Shown: positions 26,231 to 34,762, counted from the stretch's first letter. The stretch: DNA of 64,000 nt from Burkholderiaceae bacterium 16 (GCA_000955785.1 JYOD01000014.1:1-64000); one strand, 5' to 3'. The notes: generated from the letters alone by a model not told the origin. Numbers and translations are program-made.

Positions 26231-26774
26231 AACCCAATTTCTGCCACAGTCCGACAAATTGAACAACGTGATCCGCAACGGCCGGCTCGAAGCCGATATC
26301 TGGCGCGCCTTCGTGGCGGACCAGAGCATGGCCGGCTCGACCACGCCGCCTGACGAAGACGGCTGGCTGGTCACGCTTGACACCTGGCGGGCCACCCGCG
26401 ATGCCTTGCGCGTGCGCCGCCATCCGGTGGCCGTGTACCTGGCGCCGGATGCGGAGCCGGAAGACTTGCTGGAAGCGGGCGCCACCGTCATCGATGCGAC
26501 CGGCATCGCGCACCTGGCGATCGACTTTCCGGTCTATACCGACGGGCGCGGCTATTCGCTGGCGCAATTGCTGCGCACGCAATACGGCTGGCGTGGCGAG
26601 CTGCGCGCGGTGGGCGACGTGATGATCGATACGGTGCACTACATGGCCCGCTGCGGCTTCGATGCGTTCGCCGTCAAGCCGAGCCACGATCCGCAGGCCG
26701 CCCTTGCCGCGCTGGGCACGTTCACGGTGCATTACCAGAAGACGTACGCATCCACGTCCACCCTGGCGGCATAG
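26223..26774 (+). CDS. DUF934 protein, sulfite reductase partner
   Basis: A 183-residue DUF934 protein. The conserved core is present: VAVYLAPDAEPEDLL, then IDFPVYTDGRGYSLAQLLRTQYGWRGELRAVGDVMIDTVHYMARCGFDAFAVK. Members are almost always encoded directly after cysI and are thought to assist or replace an electron-transfer or assembly function, which has not been proven biochemically. Translation starts at a GTG (26223) inside the end of the reductase gene, so the two are coupled. The neighbour at 26785 is on the other strand, so the transcription unit ends here. Confidence 0.88.
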   Translation: MPETQFLPQSDKLNNVIRNGRLEADIWRAFVADQSMAGSTTPPDEDGWLVTLDTWRATRDALRVRRHPVAVYLAPDAEPEDLLEAGATVIDATGIAHLAIDFPVYTDGRGYSLAQLLRTQYGWRGELRAVGDVMIDTVHYMARCGFDAFAVKPSHDPQAALAALGTFTVHYQKTYASTSTLAA

Positions 26775-26784
26775 GCGCGGGACG

Positions 26785-27645
26785 CTATCTTGCCAGCCAC
26801 CCACCCAGCAGCGCGTTGACTGGCTCGTGCGCCTCGTACTGGACCCAGTGCCCCGCATCCGGGATGATGCGGCCCTGCCGCTGCGCGCTGCCCTGCGTCA
26901 TGGCTGCCACCGCCGCGGCCGGGTCGGCCGTCACATCGTGCTCGCCCCATGCAAGCAGCACTTCGCCGCCGAAGCGGTCCAGCGCGTCGCGCAGGCCGCC
27001 CGCGCGCGAGATGTTCTTGCTGCGAAAGCGTGTGTGCCGGCATGACTCGGTGTGCGCGTACAGGGCCATGGCATCGACCCTGGCCGGGTCCGCGATCATG
27101 AAGGCCTCCAGGTTGTAGCGCATCGCCTGCGCCAGCGCCGCGCCGTCCGCCGCCTTGCGCCAGTCCACCAGCGCGCGCTGCTGCCGGCGGATGCCGCCGT
27201 GCCCGGCCGAGCCCAGCAGGGCGAGCCGGCGTACCGTGCCAAGCGCGGCGGCCACGTTCGCGGCGACCAGCCCGCCGAACGAGAAGCCGGCGAGGTCGAT
27301 CTCGTCCGCGCAGCCGGGCAACTGTCGGATCGCCGCAGCGAGCGTGCCGGCCATGACGGACAGATCGCTGACAATGTCATCCGACTCGCCAAAGCCGGGC
27401 ATGTCCGGCGCCCAGACCGTGCGCTGCGCAGCCAGCGCCTCGATATTGCGCACCCAGTGCAGCCAGCTGCCATGTCCGCCATGCAAGAGGATGACCGGGC
27501 GCCCTTCGCCGAAGCGGCGCCAGACCACCCGGCAGCCGCCGACACCGGTCACGATCCGTTCCGCCCGATGCGCCAGGGCGGCCGCCTCCGCCCGGGGCTG
27601 TTCCAGGTTGACAGGGGTCTTGCTGCTTATCTGGGTCATGGGCAT
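26785..27645 (-). CDS. Alpha/beta hydrolase
   Basis: A 286-residue alpha/beta hydrolase. Motifs: oxyanion region ILLHGGHGSWLHWVRNIEAL, nucleophile elbow GFSFGG, acid residue in AWGEHDVTAD and the His of DAGHWVQYEAHEPV. The pattern is that of C-C hydrolases and esterases of ring-fission pathways (such as MhpC) but also of haloperoxidase-like esterases. I chose the ATG at 27645; a second ATG lies six bases downstream and the frame is open for a further 56 codons upstream without homology. It converges on the DUF934 gene, and its promoter region adjoins the MarR-type module. Confidence 0.82.
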   Translation of the reverse strand: MPMTQISSKTPVNLEQPRAEAAALAHRAERIVTGVGGCRVVWRRFGEGRPVILLHGGHGSWLHWVRNIEALAAQRTVWAPDMPGFGESDDIVSDLSVMAGTLAAAIRQLPGCADEIDLAGFSFGGLVAANVAAALGTVRRLALLGSAGHGGIRRQQRALVDWRKAADGAALAQAMRYNLEAFMIADPARVDAMALYAHTESCRHTRFRSKNISRAGGLRDALDRFGGEVLLAWGEHDVTADPAAAVAAMTQGSAQRQGRIIPDAGHWVQYEAHEPVNALLGGWLAR

Positions 27646-27919
27646 TGGCGCGCGCCGCCTTGCCTCCCGGCGCGGCTGATTGCCTTGGCGAACGTGGAGA
27701 AGCCGGCCGCGCGAGAAACGGTTCCGATCCCGGATCATAGCGAATTCCGGATGTCCCCTCCCCGGCCAGGCGAAGCGATCCCGCCCCGAGCTGCCGCCAA
27801 AGCAGAGCGCCACACGGCTCGCTCATCTCACGCCCCTTCAATTCCCGGCCGCGCCGGGCGCCCCAGTCCCGCCATGTGCGGTCGACGAATCTAGAGCGCA
27901 TGCGCTCGCCTAATTTATC

Positions 27920-27989
27920 TTAGATCTCGAATAATCCTTGACAAGGCGCAGGCAGTCGCTAGTATTACGCCATGTACTTCGATCTCTAA
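27920..27989 (+). promoter_or_regulatory. Promoter of the NadC-like gene bracketed by two operators
   Basis: Operator 1 TTAGATCTCGAA (27920-27931), -35 TTGACA (27938-27943), 16 bases, -10 TAGTAT (27960-27965), operator 2 TTCGATCTCTAA (27978-27989). The two operators fit one palindrome, TTMGANNTCKAA, in mirror orientation, with centres 58 bases apart. The same arrangement precedes the fusion gene at 29861, so the MarR protein encoded between the two genes is the natural candidate to bind both. Confidence 0.82.
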
Positions 27990-28028
27990 GAATGCTGAGG
28001 TACAGCAACCACCTTTAGGAGCCCTTAC

Positions 28029-28862
28029 ATGTACGACATCTTTGCCACTGACAAGCTGATCGACCTCTGGCTGACCGAAGACATCGGGATCTGCGACCTG
28101 ACAGTCCAGACCATGATCGAACCGGGAGAGACCGGCACCTTCTGCATGAACGCCCGCGAACCTATGATCATCGCTGGTATCGGCGTGGCAGCACGAATCT
28201 TCGCGCGTTACGATCCCACGCTGGCTATCGATGTGCGGGTCGCCGATGGCGACAAGGTTGAGAAAGGCGCGGTACTCATCAATGTGAGCGGGAATGCGCG
28301 AAGCGTCCTGACAGCTGAGCGCACCGCACTGAACATCATGCAGCGGCTGTGCGGCATCGCCAACCACACGGCAACATATGCGCAAGCCATTGCACATACC
28401 AAGGCTCGCCTGATCGACAGCCGCAAGACCACGCCGGGCCTGCGCGCACTGGAAAAGCACGCGGTTACCTGCGGCGGTGGACTGAACCACCGGCTTAGCC
28501 TGGACAACGGCGTCATGATCAAGGACAACCACATCGCCGTGTGTGGCAGCATTGCTGCCGCCGTGGCACGCGTGCGCCGGAAGCTGCCGGTGCTGACCAA
28601 GCTGGAAGTGGAATGCGATCGGCTGGAACAGGTGCACGAGGCACTGGCAGCCGGTGTCGACGTGATCATGCTGGACAACATGTCGGTGCCCGACATGAAG
28701 GAAGCCGTGCAGATTGTCAATGGCCGGACCAAGGTCGAGGCTTCGGGCGGCATCCGCCTGGAAACGATCCGAGCCGTGGCGGAAACAGGCGTGGACTACA
28801 TTTCCACGAGCAAGATTACCCAGGCTGCCCCTGCCGTTGATATTGGTCTCGACGAAGCCTGA
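28029..28862 (+). CDS. NadC-like quinolinate phosphoribosyltransferase family protein
   Basis: A 277-residue enzyme of the NadC/ModD family, expected to join a pyridine carboxylate to PRPP; for true NadC this is quinolinate plus PRPP giving nicotinate mononucleotide, CO2 and PPi. Residues typical of the active site are present: TAERTALNIMQRLCGIA (95-111), SRKTTPGLR (131-139), GGGLNHR (149-155), KDNH (165-168), EVEC (193-196) and EASGGI. The N-terminal EDIGxGD motif reads EDIGICD here. AGGAG lies 7 bases before the ATG. It is transcribed from a strong promoter with two MarR-type operators and ends in its own terminator. It may be a substrate-shifted paralogue rather than the housekeeping NadC, since nadA and nadB are not adjacent. 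Confidence 0.85.
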   Translation: MYDIFATDKLIDLWLTEDIGICDLTVQTMIEPGETGTFCMNAREPMIIAGIGVAARIFARYDPTLAIDVRVADGDKVEKGAVLINVSGNARSVLTAERTALNIMQRLCGIANHTATYAQAIAHTKARLIDSRKTTPGLRALEKHAVTCGGGLNHRLSLDNGVMIKDNHIAVCGSIAAAVARVRRKLPVLTKLEVECDRLEQVHEALAAGVDVIMLDNMSVPDMKEAVQIVNGRTKVEASGGIRLETIRAVAETGVDYISTSKITQAAPAVDIGLDEA

Positions 28863-28918
28863 CACCTGCGGAGCCTGGCTCCTATACAGCGATTCGCACC
28901 TTCTACCGAGTGCTTCAC

Positions 28919-28947
28919 ACTCGCCGGTCGTCCCGGCGAGTTTTTTT
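28919..28947 (+). terminator. Intrinsic terminator of the NadC-like gene
   Basis: ACTCGCCGG (28919-28927), 5-base loop, CCGGCGAGT (28933-28941), then a T run to 28947. It lies 57 bases past the stop codon of the NadC-like gene. Confidence 0.92.
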
Positions 28948-28962
28948 GCATAAGGCTGTCGT

Positions 28963-29508
28963 CTACAGATCCGAGAGCAGCCGCCCCACTTCCTGCGTAG
29001 ATGGAACGCGCCGGCCATGCTCGGCCGAGGCGACTTCGTCAGCCACCAATCGCTCCGCGATCGTAATCAGCACGCGGCGCGTGGTCTGCACGTCTTCTTC
29101 ACTCACACCCTCCACGCTAAGTTCATTCACCTCCGTAGCCAGCGGCTCCAGCTTGCGGCGCAGAGCGCTTCCGGTCTTGCTCAGGAACACGTGCACCTTT
29201 CTCTTGTTACCAGGGAGATGCGTACGTTCTACGTAGCCCAGCGCCTCCAGCGCCTTGACTGCCGCAAACGTGGTCGGCTCAGTCACACCGGCCCGTTCGC
29301 TCAACTCCCGCTGCGACAGACCGTCGTGACGCCACAGGATGCGTAGGATGGTCCAGTGGCCGTAGGACACCGAATGCTCCGCCAGGCGCAGTTGTAGCGC
29401 CCGGATATAGGCGCGGGCAGCGTCCTTCACCAAGTGGGCAAGCCGTTCTTCATCGGCTTCATCCGAAGGGCTGATTGTGACCGGAGTACCCAGCTTTCTT
29501 GTAGCCAT
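28963..29508 (-). CDS. MarR-family regulator
   Basis: A 181-residue MarR repressor-type protein. The winged helix is well conserved: SVSYGHWTILRILWRHDGLSQRELSERAGVTEPTTFAAVKALEALGYVERTHLPGNKRKVHVFLSKTG, flanked by the long helices of the dimer interface. The ATG at 29508 is preferred; the frame stays open to 29634 without recognisable sequence. It lies between two target-like promoters and is divergent from the fusion gene and convergent with the NadC-like gene. I infer that it binds TTMGANNTCKAA at both promoters. Its effector may be the pathway substrate. Confidence 0.92.
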   Translation of the reverse strand: MATRKLGTPVTISPSDEADEERLAHLVKDAARAYIRALQLRLAEHSVSYGHWTILRILWRHDGLSQRELSERAGVTEPTTFAAVKALEALGYVERTHLPGNKRKVHVFLSKTGSALRRKLEPLATEVNELSVEGVSEEDVQTTRRVLITIAERLVADEVASAEHGRRVPSTQEVGRLLSDL

Positions 29509-29632
29509 AGTCTTGACCGAAAATGAAACGTATACATGCGACACCGGCGAATCGGTGCGAGCGACAGCGCACATGATAGCGCCTCCGGCGATCGCACGCC
29601 CGACACTACGTCCTTGGCTTCCCGCTATCTCC

Positions 29633-29655
29633 ATGTAGCGTTCACTACATTAGTG
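29633..29655. promoter_or_regulatory. Nested inverted repeats upstream of the MarR gene
   Basis: ATGTAG-N6-CTACAT (29633-29650), overlapped by CACTA-CAT-TAGTG (29643-29655), about 125 bases before the MarR start. It differs from the TTMGANNTCKAA sites, so if functional it belongs to another regulator. The rest of the 350-base gap 29509-29860 holds the fusion-gene promoter and no other gene that I can see. Confidence 0.3.
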
Positions 29656-29784
29656 CACCATGCGCTCAATCACTGCATGGGGCACCGTCACCGCGCACAC
29701 CGTTTGTCCGTGTTTTCCCCTACAAGTACACGAATCCCGCGTACACACTGGATTTGCGGGCGTTGGCCCATTGCTTGCATTAGC

Positions 29785-29853
29785 TTAGACATCGAACATA
29801 TCTTGACACCCTTATGGCCGGTGCTAGCATAACCGTATAACTTCGACATCTAA
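29785..29853 (+). promoter_or_regulatory. Promoter of the fusion gene bracketed by two operators
   Basis: Operator 1 TTAGACATCGAA (29785-29796), -35 TTGACA (29803-29808), 16 bases, -10 TAGCAT (29825-29830), operator 2 TTCGACATCTAA (29842-29853). The order, spacing and sequence match the module at 27920-27989; operator centres are 57 bases apart. Operator 2 ends 7 bases before the ATG, so bound repressor would also mask the ribosome binding site at the DNA level. Confidence 0.85.
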
Positions 29854-29860
29854 GGTAATT

Positions 29861-31666
29861 ATGAAAGCAACCGGCACCTTCTTTTTTGTTGTAGGGCCCA
29901 GTGGCGCTGGCAAGGACTCCCTGATCGACGGTGCACGTGCAACGCTCGGTGACGACTATGTTTTTGCACGGCGCGTTATCACGCGTCCTGACGGGTCGGC
30001 GGGCGAAGAGCACGAGGGCGTCTCCGATACCGAGTTCACACGACGTCAGCGAAGCGGCGAGTTTTTGGTAACTTGGGATGCACACGGTCTCCGCTATGGC
30101 TTGCCCATGTCGCTGATGCTCGAGCTCGACCGCGGGCGGAATGTCGTAGCCAATGGCTCGCGCGGCGTCATCGCGGAACTTGCCGCCCGATTGCCCCGTT
30201 TCGTGGTCGTCCTGGTAACGGCACCGCATGATGTGCTTGCACAGCGCATTGCCGCGCGCGGGCGTGAGTCGGGCGACCAGGTTGCCAGACGCGTGGCACG
30301 AACGGGAGCACCGGTGCCACCAGACGTTTCGTGTATCACGGTGTCAAATGACAGCACGCTGGACGTGGGAATGGCACGCTTTGTCGGAGCGCTGCGAAAT
30401 CGCACCGAAGCATCCTCCGCCGAACAGCCGGCCAGCCGCGCCAGCCTGATGGCCAAGCTGCGCGGTCAGCCGCTCGACGAAGCTGCCTACGCTGCTGTGT
30501 TGCAAGATGCCATTGCCGGACGGTACACCGAGGCAGAGTTGACAGAGTTCCTCATTGCCGCAACCCGCACGCTGACGGACGACGAAGTGGTGGCACTGGC
30601 ACGCGCACGTACGGCCTTCACCCCCCGTATTGACTGGGACGAGCCGCTTGTCGTCGATAAGCATTCGATGGGGGGCGTTCCCGGCAGTCGCATCACGCTG
30701 ATTGTGGTGCCGATAGTCGCGGCCTACGGTCTGGCGATGCCCAAGACATCATCGCGCGCAATCACCTCTGCCGCCGGCACTGCCGATGCAATGGAAACAG
30801 TCGCACGTGTAGACCTGACACAGGAGGATGTGCGCCGGTGCGTAGCTCAGGCACGCGCATGCATTGCGTGGAACGGACATCTGAACCATTCCGTGATCGA
30901 CGATGTCATGAACGCAATCACCCGGCCACTTCGCCTTGATTCGCGCCGATGGTCCGTCGCGTCGATCCTGTCGAAGAAATACACTGCCGGCGCTACCCAC
31001 GTCATCGTCGACCTGCCCTACGGGCCGGAGACCAAGCTGGCAACGCGCGCCGACGCCGAGGCGCTTGGCGCACTGTTCGAACACGTCGGCAAGGGACTGG
31101 GCCTGCACGTACGCGCGCTGGTCACGGACGGCAGCCGCCCGATCGGCCGTGGCATTGGCCCCGCACTGGAAGTGCGCGACGTCCGCCTGGTGCTCGACAA
31201 CGATCCCGATGCGCCCGCCGACTTGCGCGAGAAGGCCCTGCGCTTTGCCGGCGAAATCATCGCATTCGATCCCCGCGTGGGCTCGCCCGAACAAGGCATG
31301 CGAATTGCAACAGCGCTTCTGAACGAAGGCAAGGCGAAGGCCGCATTCGATCGCATCGCCGCCGCGCAGGGCGTTCGCCCCGATCCAGTGGTGCCGGGTG
31401 TGCATACGCAGGTAGTGGCTGCCACGACGCAGGGACAGGTGACGGCCATCGAAGGCTTGCAAATTTCCGGTGTGGCGCGTGCTGCCGGGGCACCGCGCGA
31501 TGCTGGTGCAGGCATCGACCTGCTGTGCACGATCAGCGCACAAGTGGCGCCGGGGCAGCCCCTCTACCGCATCCACGCCGACTCAGCTGAAGCACTTACG
31601 GCGGCCGCCGCACTAGTCCGCGTCGGTGGCGAGTGTCACCAGGCAGTGCGTATAGATCCCGATTGA
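29861..31666 (+). CDS. Fusion: PhnN ribose 1,5-bisphosphokinase + AMP-phosphorylase-like domain
   Basis: A 601-residue two-domain protein. Residues 1-185 are a PhnN-type kinase (P-loop GPSGAGKDS at 12-20, guanylate-kinase-like fold) that phosphorylates ribose 1,5-bisphosphate to PRPP. Residues about 195-601 are a nucleoside-phosphorylase II domain. Its motifs [12 protein letters not shown] (266-277) and [18 protein letters not shown] (295-312) follow the archaeal AMP phosphorylase pattern, not the DKHSTGGVGD of thymidine phosphorylase. AMP phosphorylase makes ribose 1,5-bisphosphate from NMP and phosphate, so the two halves catalyse consecutive steps. The N-terminal 80-residue domain of archaeal AMP phosphorylases is replaced by PhnN. 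The ribosome binding site is weak (AAGG). Confidence 0.93.
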   Translation: MKATGTFFFVVGPSGAGKDSLIDGARATLGDDYVFARRVITRPDGSAGEEHEGVSDTEFTRRQRSGEFLVTWDAHGLRYGLPMSLMLELDRGRNVVANGSRGVIAELAARLPRFVVVLVTAPHDVLAQRIAARGRESGDQVARRVARTGAPVPPDVSCITVSNDSTLDVGMARFVGALRNRTEASSAEQPASRASLMAKLRGQPLDEAAYAAVLQDAIAGRYTEAELTEFLIAATRTLTDDEVVALARARTAFTPRIDWDEPLVVDKHSMGGVPGSRITLIVVPIVAAYGLAMPKTSSRAITSAAGTADAMETVARVDLTQEDVRRCVAQARACIAWNGHLNHSVIDDVMNAITRPLRLDSRRWSVASILSKKYTAGATHVIVDLPYGPETKLATRADAEALGALFEHVGKGLGLHVRALVTDGSRPIGRGIGPALEVRDVRLVLDNDPDAPADLREKALRFAGEIIAFDPRVGSPEQGMRIATALLNEGKAKAAFDRIAAAQGVRPDPVVPGVHTQVVAATTQGQVTAIEGLQISGVARAAGAPRDAGAGIDLLCTISAQVAPGQPLYRIHADSAEALTAAAALVRVGGECHQAVRIDPD

Positions 31667-31709
31667 CCAGCCCTTCCCTTTCCCTCAACCTAACCGACAA
31701 GGCATATCC

Positions 31710-32702
31710 ATGAGACCCCTATCCGTCGTCAGCAGTCTGGCATCGCTTCTGTTTGTCGCAGGCAGCCTGAGCACTCTGCCCGGGCGCGCCGAGGCCAATA
31801 TCGCGAGTACCTTCCCGCAAAAGCCCATCCGTATGGTGGTGACGTTTCCGGCCGGAGGCGGGACCGATACGCTCGCGCGCCTGATCGGCACCGACATGAG
31901 CAAGTCGCTGGGCCAACCGGTGGTAGTCGACAACCGGCCCGGCGCCAGCGGCAATATTGGCGCCGAGTTCGTGGCCAAGAGCCCTGCTGATGGCTACACG
32001 CTGCTGATCGTCAATAGCAGCTTCGCCATCAACCCGAGCATCTTCAAGAGGCTGCAGTTCAATCCGAAGTCCGATTTCAGCGCGGTCATCACATTCGCTT
32101 CGGTGCCTTCGGTGATCGCCGTGCCATCGCACTCGAATATCCGCACGTTTAACGACTTGCTGGCGGCGGGCAAGAGCGCCTCGCCGCCAAGCTATGCGTC
32201 GTGCGGTAACGGCACGCCGCAGCATTTGGCCGGCGAATTGCTGAAGGTCTCTGCAAAAATCGAGATGCTCCATGTGCCGTATAAAGGTTGCGCGCCCGCC
32301 ATCGCCGACGTGCTTGGCAACCAGGCCGACGTCAGCGTCAACACGCTGACCAACACGATGCCTTACCTGAAGAGCAACAAGTTACGTGCACTGGCCGTCA
32401 CATCGAAGGCGCGCTCACCGTTCCTGCCCGACGTGCCGAGTGTGAGCGAGCTTGGCGTCCCCGGCTATGACGTAGAACAGTGGTTCGGCATCCTCGCCCC
32501 GGCGCATACGCCGCCCGAGATCGTGCAAAAGCTGAACACGGAAATCGCCAAGGCCATCGCCAAGCCCGAGATCAAGGCTTCCCTGACACAACTCGGCTTT
32601 GCCTCGACCACGAGTACCCCTGCCGAATTCCAGAAGCTGGTCACCACCGACATCGATCGCTGGCAGAAATTCGCGACAAAGATCAATCTGCTCGTCGACT
32701 GA
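31710..32702 (+). CDS. Bug-family (TTT) periplasmic binding protein
   Basis: A 330-residue periplasmic binding protein. Residues 1-29 form a Sec signal (LASLLFVAGSLSTLPGRAEA). The Bug signature follows: FPQKPIRMVVTFPAGGGTDTLARLIG, VVVDNRPGASGNIGAEFVAKSPADGYTLL, HVPYKGCAPAIADVLG and ALAVTSKARSPFLPDVPSVSELGVPGYD. Two cysteines (YASCGN and KGCAP) are unusual for the family. It starts 43 bases after the fusion-gene stop, on the same strand, so it is probably in the same MarR-controlled operon. Bug proteins bind carboxylates or related small molecules, and a Bordetella Bug protein binds nicotinamide-type ligands, which fits the NadC-like neighbour. No TctA/TctB partner is present. Confidence 0.9.
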   Translation: MRPLSVVSSLASLLFVAGSLSTLPGRAEANIASTFPQKPIRMVVTFPAGGGTDTLARLIGTDMSKSLGQPVVVDNRPGASGNIGAEFVAKSPADGYTLLIVNSSFAINPSIFKRLQFNPKSDFSAVITFASVPSVIAVPSHSNIRTFNDLLAAGKSASPPSYASCGNGTPQHLAGELLKVSAKIEMLHVPYKGCAPAIADVLGNQADVSVNTLTNTMPYLKSNKLRALAVTSKARSPFLPDVPSVSELGVPGYDVEQWFGILAPAHTPPEIVQKLNTEIAKAIAKPEIKASLTQLGFASTTSTPAEFQKLVTTDIDRWQKFATKINLLVD

Positions 32703-33031
32703 CCATCCGGGGAACCGGCCAAAGCAGGCAGATCCCCAATTTCCCGTTTTACATCGTTGCCACACGGGCGCAAGCCAGCCCTCGTGAGAGCGCGTTCGTC
32801 CCTGCGTCCTGAAGCCATCCGTGATGACGTTGGCCGCCCGCGCTGATCGAAACGCTTCATAGAACCACGTGCACTCGCTACGCCTGTGATTGCGCGACGG
32901 GGGCAGACGGGGACAAAGCGAGACCAGGCGTGCTGCCGATCAGGCGCCCCTTGATACCGGCGTTGAAGGACCGGCATCAAGGGGATACATCGAGGAGATA
33001 GTCACGTGCGCAGGCAAGCACGCAGGCAGGT
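32703..33031. other. Intergenic region between convergent genes
   Basis: About 330 bases between the stops of the Bug gene and acdS. Apart from the hairpin at 32947-32984 I see no gene or RNA; short open frames look random. Confidence 0.5.
32947..32984 (-). terminator. Probable hairpin terminator of acdS
   Basis: Arms of 14 bases (32947-32960 and 32971-32984) with one mismatch that becomes a G-U pair in the minus-strand transcript; 10-base loop. It lies about 50 bases after the acdS stop. There is no T-run, so it may be Rho-assisted or only stabilise the 3' end. Confidence 0.5.
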
Positions 33032-34048
33032 TCAGCCGTTCCTGAACGGGAAGCTATAAGCGCTCAGCGCCGGGGCGCCGCCCAGATGGGCGTAGAGCAC
33101 CTTGGAGCCTTCCGGGAATTCGCCGCGGCGGACCATGTCGATCATGCCCTGCATCGATTTCCCTTCATAGACCGGGTCGGTCATCATGCCCTCGAACCTG
33201 GCGCTCAGCCGGATGGCTTCGAGCGTATCCTCGGACGGCAAGCCATACTCCGGCCCGCCGTAGCGCGTGTCGAGCACCACGTCTTCGTCGGTGATATCGC
33301 GGCCGAGGTCGACCAGATGCGCCGTGTTTTTCGCAATGCGCAGGATCTGCGCACGGGTCTGCTCCGGCTTGGCCGATGCGTCGATACCGATCACGCGGTT
33401 GGCCCGGCCATCGGCCGCGAAGCCGACCACCATGCCGGCCTGCGTGCTGCCGGTGACCGAGCAGACCACGATGTAGTCGAACTTGAAGCCGAGTTCGGCC
33501 TCCTGTGCGCGCACTTCTTCGGCGAAGCCGACAAAACCCAGGCCGCCCAGCGGATGTTCGGAGCACCCTGCCGGAATCGGGTAGGGCTTGCCGCCGGCCT
33601 GGCGCACGCTTTCCATGGCATCTTCCCAGCTCTTGCGGATCCCGATATCGAAACCATCGCTGACCAGGCGCACATCGGCACCCATGATCCGCGACATCTG
33701 GATATTGCCAACGCGGTCATAGACGGCGTCCGAGTAGTTCACCCAGTTCTCCTGCACGAGCACGCACTTCAGGCCGAGATGCGCCGCCACGGCGGCAACC
33801 TGGCGAGTCTGGTTCGACTGGATGCCACCGATGGAGACGAGCGTGTCGCACCCTTGGGCGAGCGCGTCCGGAATGATGTACTCGAGCTTGCGCGTCTTGT
33901 TGCCGCCGAACGCCAGGCCGCTGTTGCAGTCCTCGCGTTTGGCATAGAGGTCGACCTTGCCGCCGAGATGCGCGCTGAGTCGTTTCAGCGGCTGGATGGG
34001 CGTGGGTCCGAACGTCAGTTGGTGGCGGGGAAAGCGTTTGAGATTCAT
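33032..34048 (-). CDS. acdS: 1-Aminocyclopropane-1-carboxylate deaminase
   Basis: A 338-residue PLP enzyme that converts ACC, the plant ethylene precursor, to 2-oxobutyrate and ammonia. The PLP lysine is K51 in [11 protein letters not shown], matching the numbering of characterised enzymes. The segments [88 protein letters not shown] are those of true ACC deaminases rather than D-cysteine desulfhydrase. The ATG at 34048 gives the standard length. It is divergent from an Lrp-type gene, the usual acdR-acdS layout, and suggests life with plants. Confidence 0.94.
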   Translation of the reverse strand: MNLKRFPRHQLTFGPTPIQPLKRLSAHLGGKVDLYAKREDCNSGLAFGGNKTRKLEYIIPDALAQGCDTLVSIGGIQSNQTRQVAAVAAHLGLKCVLVQENWVNYSDAVYDRVGNIQMSRIMGADVRLVSDGFDIGIRKSWEDAMESVRQAGGKPYPIPAGCSEHPLGGLGFVGFAEEVRAQEAELGFKFDYIVVCSVTGSTQAGMVVGFAADGRANRVIGIDASAKPEQTRAQILRIAKNTAHLVDLGRDITDEDVVLDTRYGGPEYGLPSEDTLEAIRLSARFEGMMTDPVYEGKSMQGMIDMVRRGEFPEGSKVLYAHLGGAPALSAYSFPFRNG

Positions 34049-34184
34049 GGCGGCGACTCCTGGGTTGAGGGCGGGGATCCAGGCATCAAGACTGGCGAAA
34101 AGCACTGGCATGTGGATCCGCCTTTCGTTGATGCTGCATGGCCTCAATCCTAGAAAAAAATGCGCGAAACGTGGTTGCAAATAT

Positions 34185-34250
34185 TGATCTGTTTATGCAC
34201 TATAAAAAATAGCAAACAAAATTTTTGACCTGTTTATTTTTTATAAATAG
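34185..34250. promoter_or_regulatory. Two AcdR-type operator repeats between acdS and acdR
   Basis: Two related copies in direct repeat: TGATCTGTTTAT...AAAAATAG (34185-34212) and TGACCTGTTTAT...ATAAATAG (34226-34250), starting 41 bases apart. Each is itself an inverted repeat of the form CTGTTTAT-N5-ATAAAYAG. The stretch is very AT-rich, unlike its surroundings. The second copy ends 2 bases before the acdR ATG, pointing to autorepression. Confidence 0.7.
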
Positions 34251-34252
34251 CT

Positions 34253-34762
34253 ATGGACGAAACAAAATTGCGCACCAAATCAGAGCATTCCGCGCCACTT
34301 TCCGAGGCATTGGACCGCACCGATAAAGCCATCCTGCGCGCACTTCAGCGCGACGCGTCTGTCTCTAATGTGGCGCTGGCAGCCAAGGTCAGCCTGAGCC
34401 CGCCAGCGTGCCTGCGGCGCGTGGAGCGGCTGAAGGAACTCGGGCTGATTCGTGGGATCGTGGCGCTGCTGAACCCGGCCGCGCTCGACGCGGGGATGCT
34501 GGTGATGATCGGCGTGGTGCTGGACAGGTCCACGCCGGAATCCTTCTCGGAGTTCGAGAAGGCCGCCCAGAAAGTTTCCGGATGCATGGAGTGCCACGTG
34601 GTGACGGGCGAATTCGACTACTTCATGATGCTGCGGACCAAGGACAGCGAGAGCTTCAATCGCCTCCATGCGGAGCAGCTGCTGTATCTGCCGGGGGTCC
34701 GGCAGATACGCTCGTTCATGGTGCTCAAGCAGGTGCTGTCGACGACGCAGTTTCCGATCTGA
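34253..34762 (+). CDS. acdR: Lrp/AsnC-family regulator of ACC deaminase
   Basis: A 169-residue Lrp-type regulator. The helix-turn-helix is LDRTDKAILRALQRDASVSNVALAAKVSLSPPACLRRVERLKELGLI, followed by the RAM ligand and oligomerisation domain (AGMLVMIGVVLDRS, CHVVTGEFDYFMMLRTKDSESF). The divergent position next to acdS is the known acdR arrangement, where AcdR controls acdS with ACC and leucine as cues. There is no recognisable ribosome binding site; the AT-rich operator repeat runs to within 2 bases of the ATG, so translation may be weak or leaderless-like. Confidence 0.9.
   Translation: MDETKLRTKSEHSAPLSEALDRTDKAILRALQRDASVSNVALAAKVSLSPPACLRRVERLKELGLIRGIVALLNPAALDAGMLVMIGVVLDRSTPESFSEFEKAAQKVSGCMECHVVTGEFDYFMMLRTKDSESFNRLHAEQLLYLPGVRQIRSFMVLKQVLSTTQFPI

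Noticed and set aside
28029-28862. Naming the gene nadC outright
   Set aside because: Family membership is clear, but the altered EDIGICD motif, the MarR control and the absence of nadA/nadB leave the substrate open, so no symbol was given.
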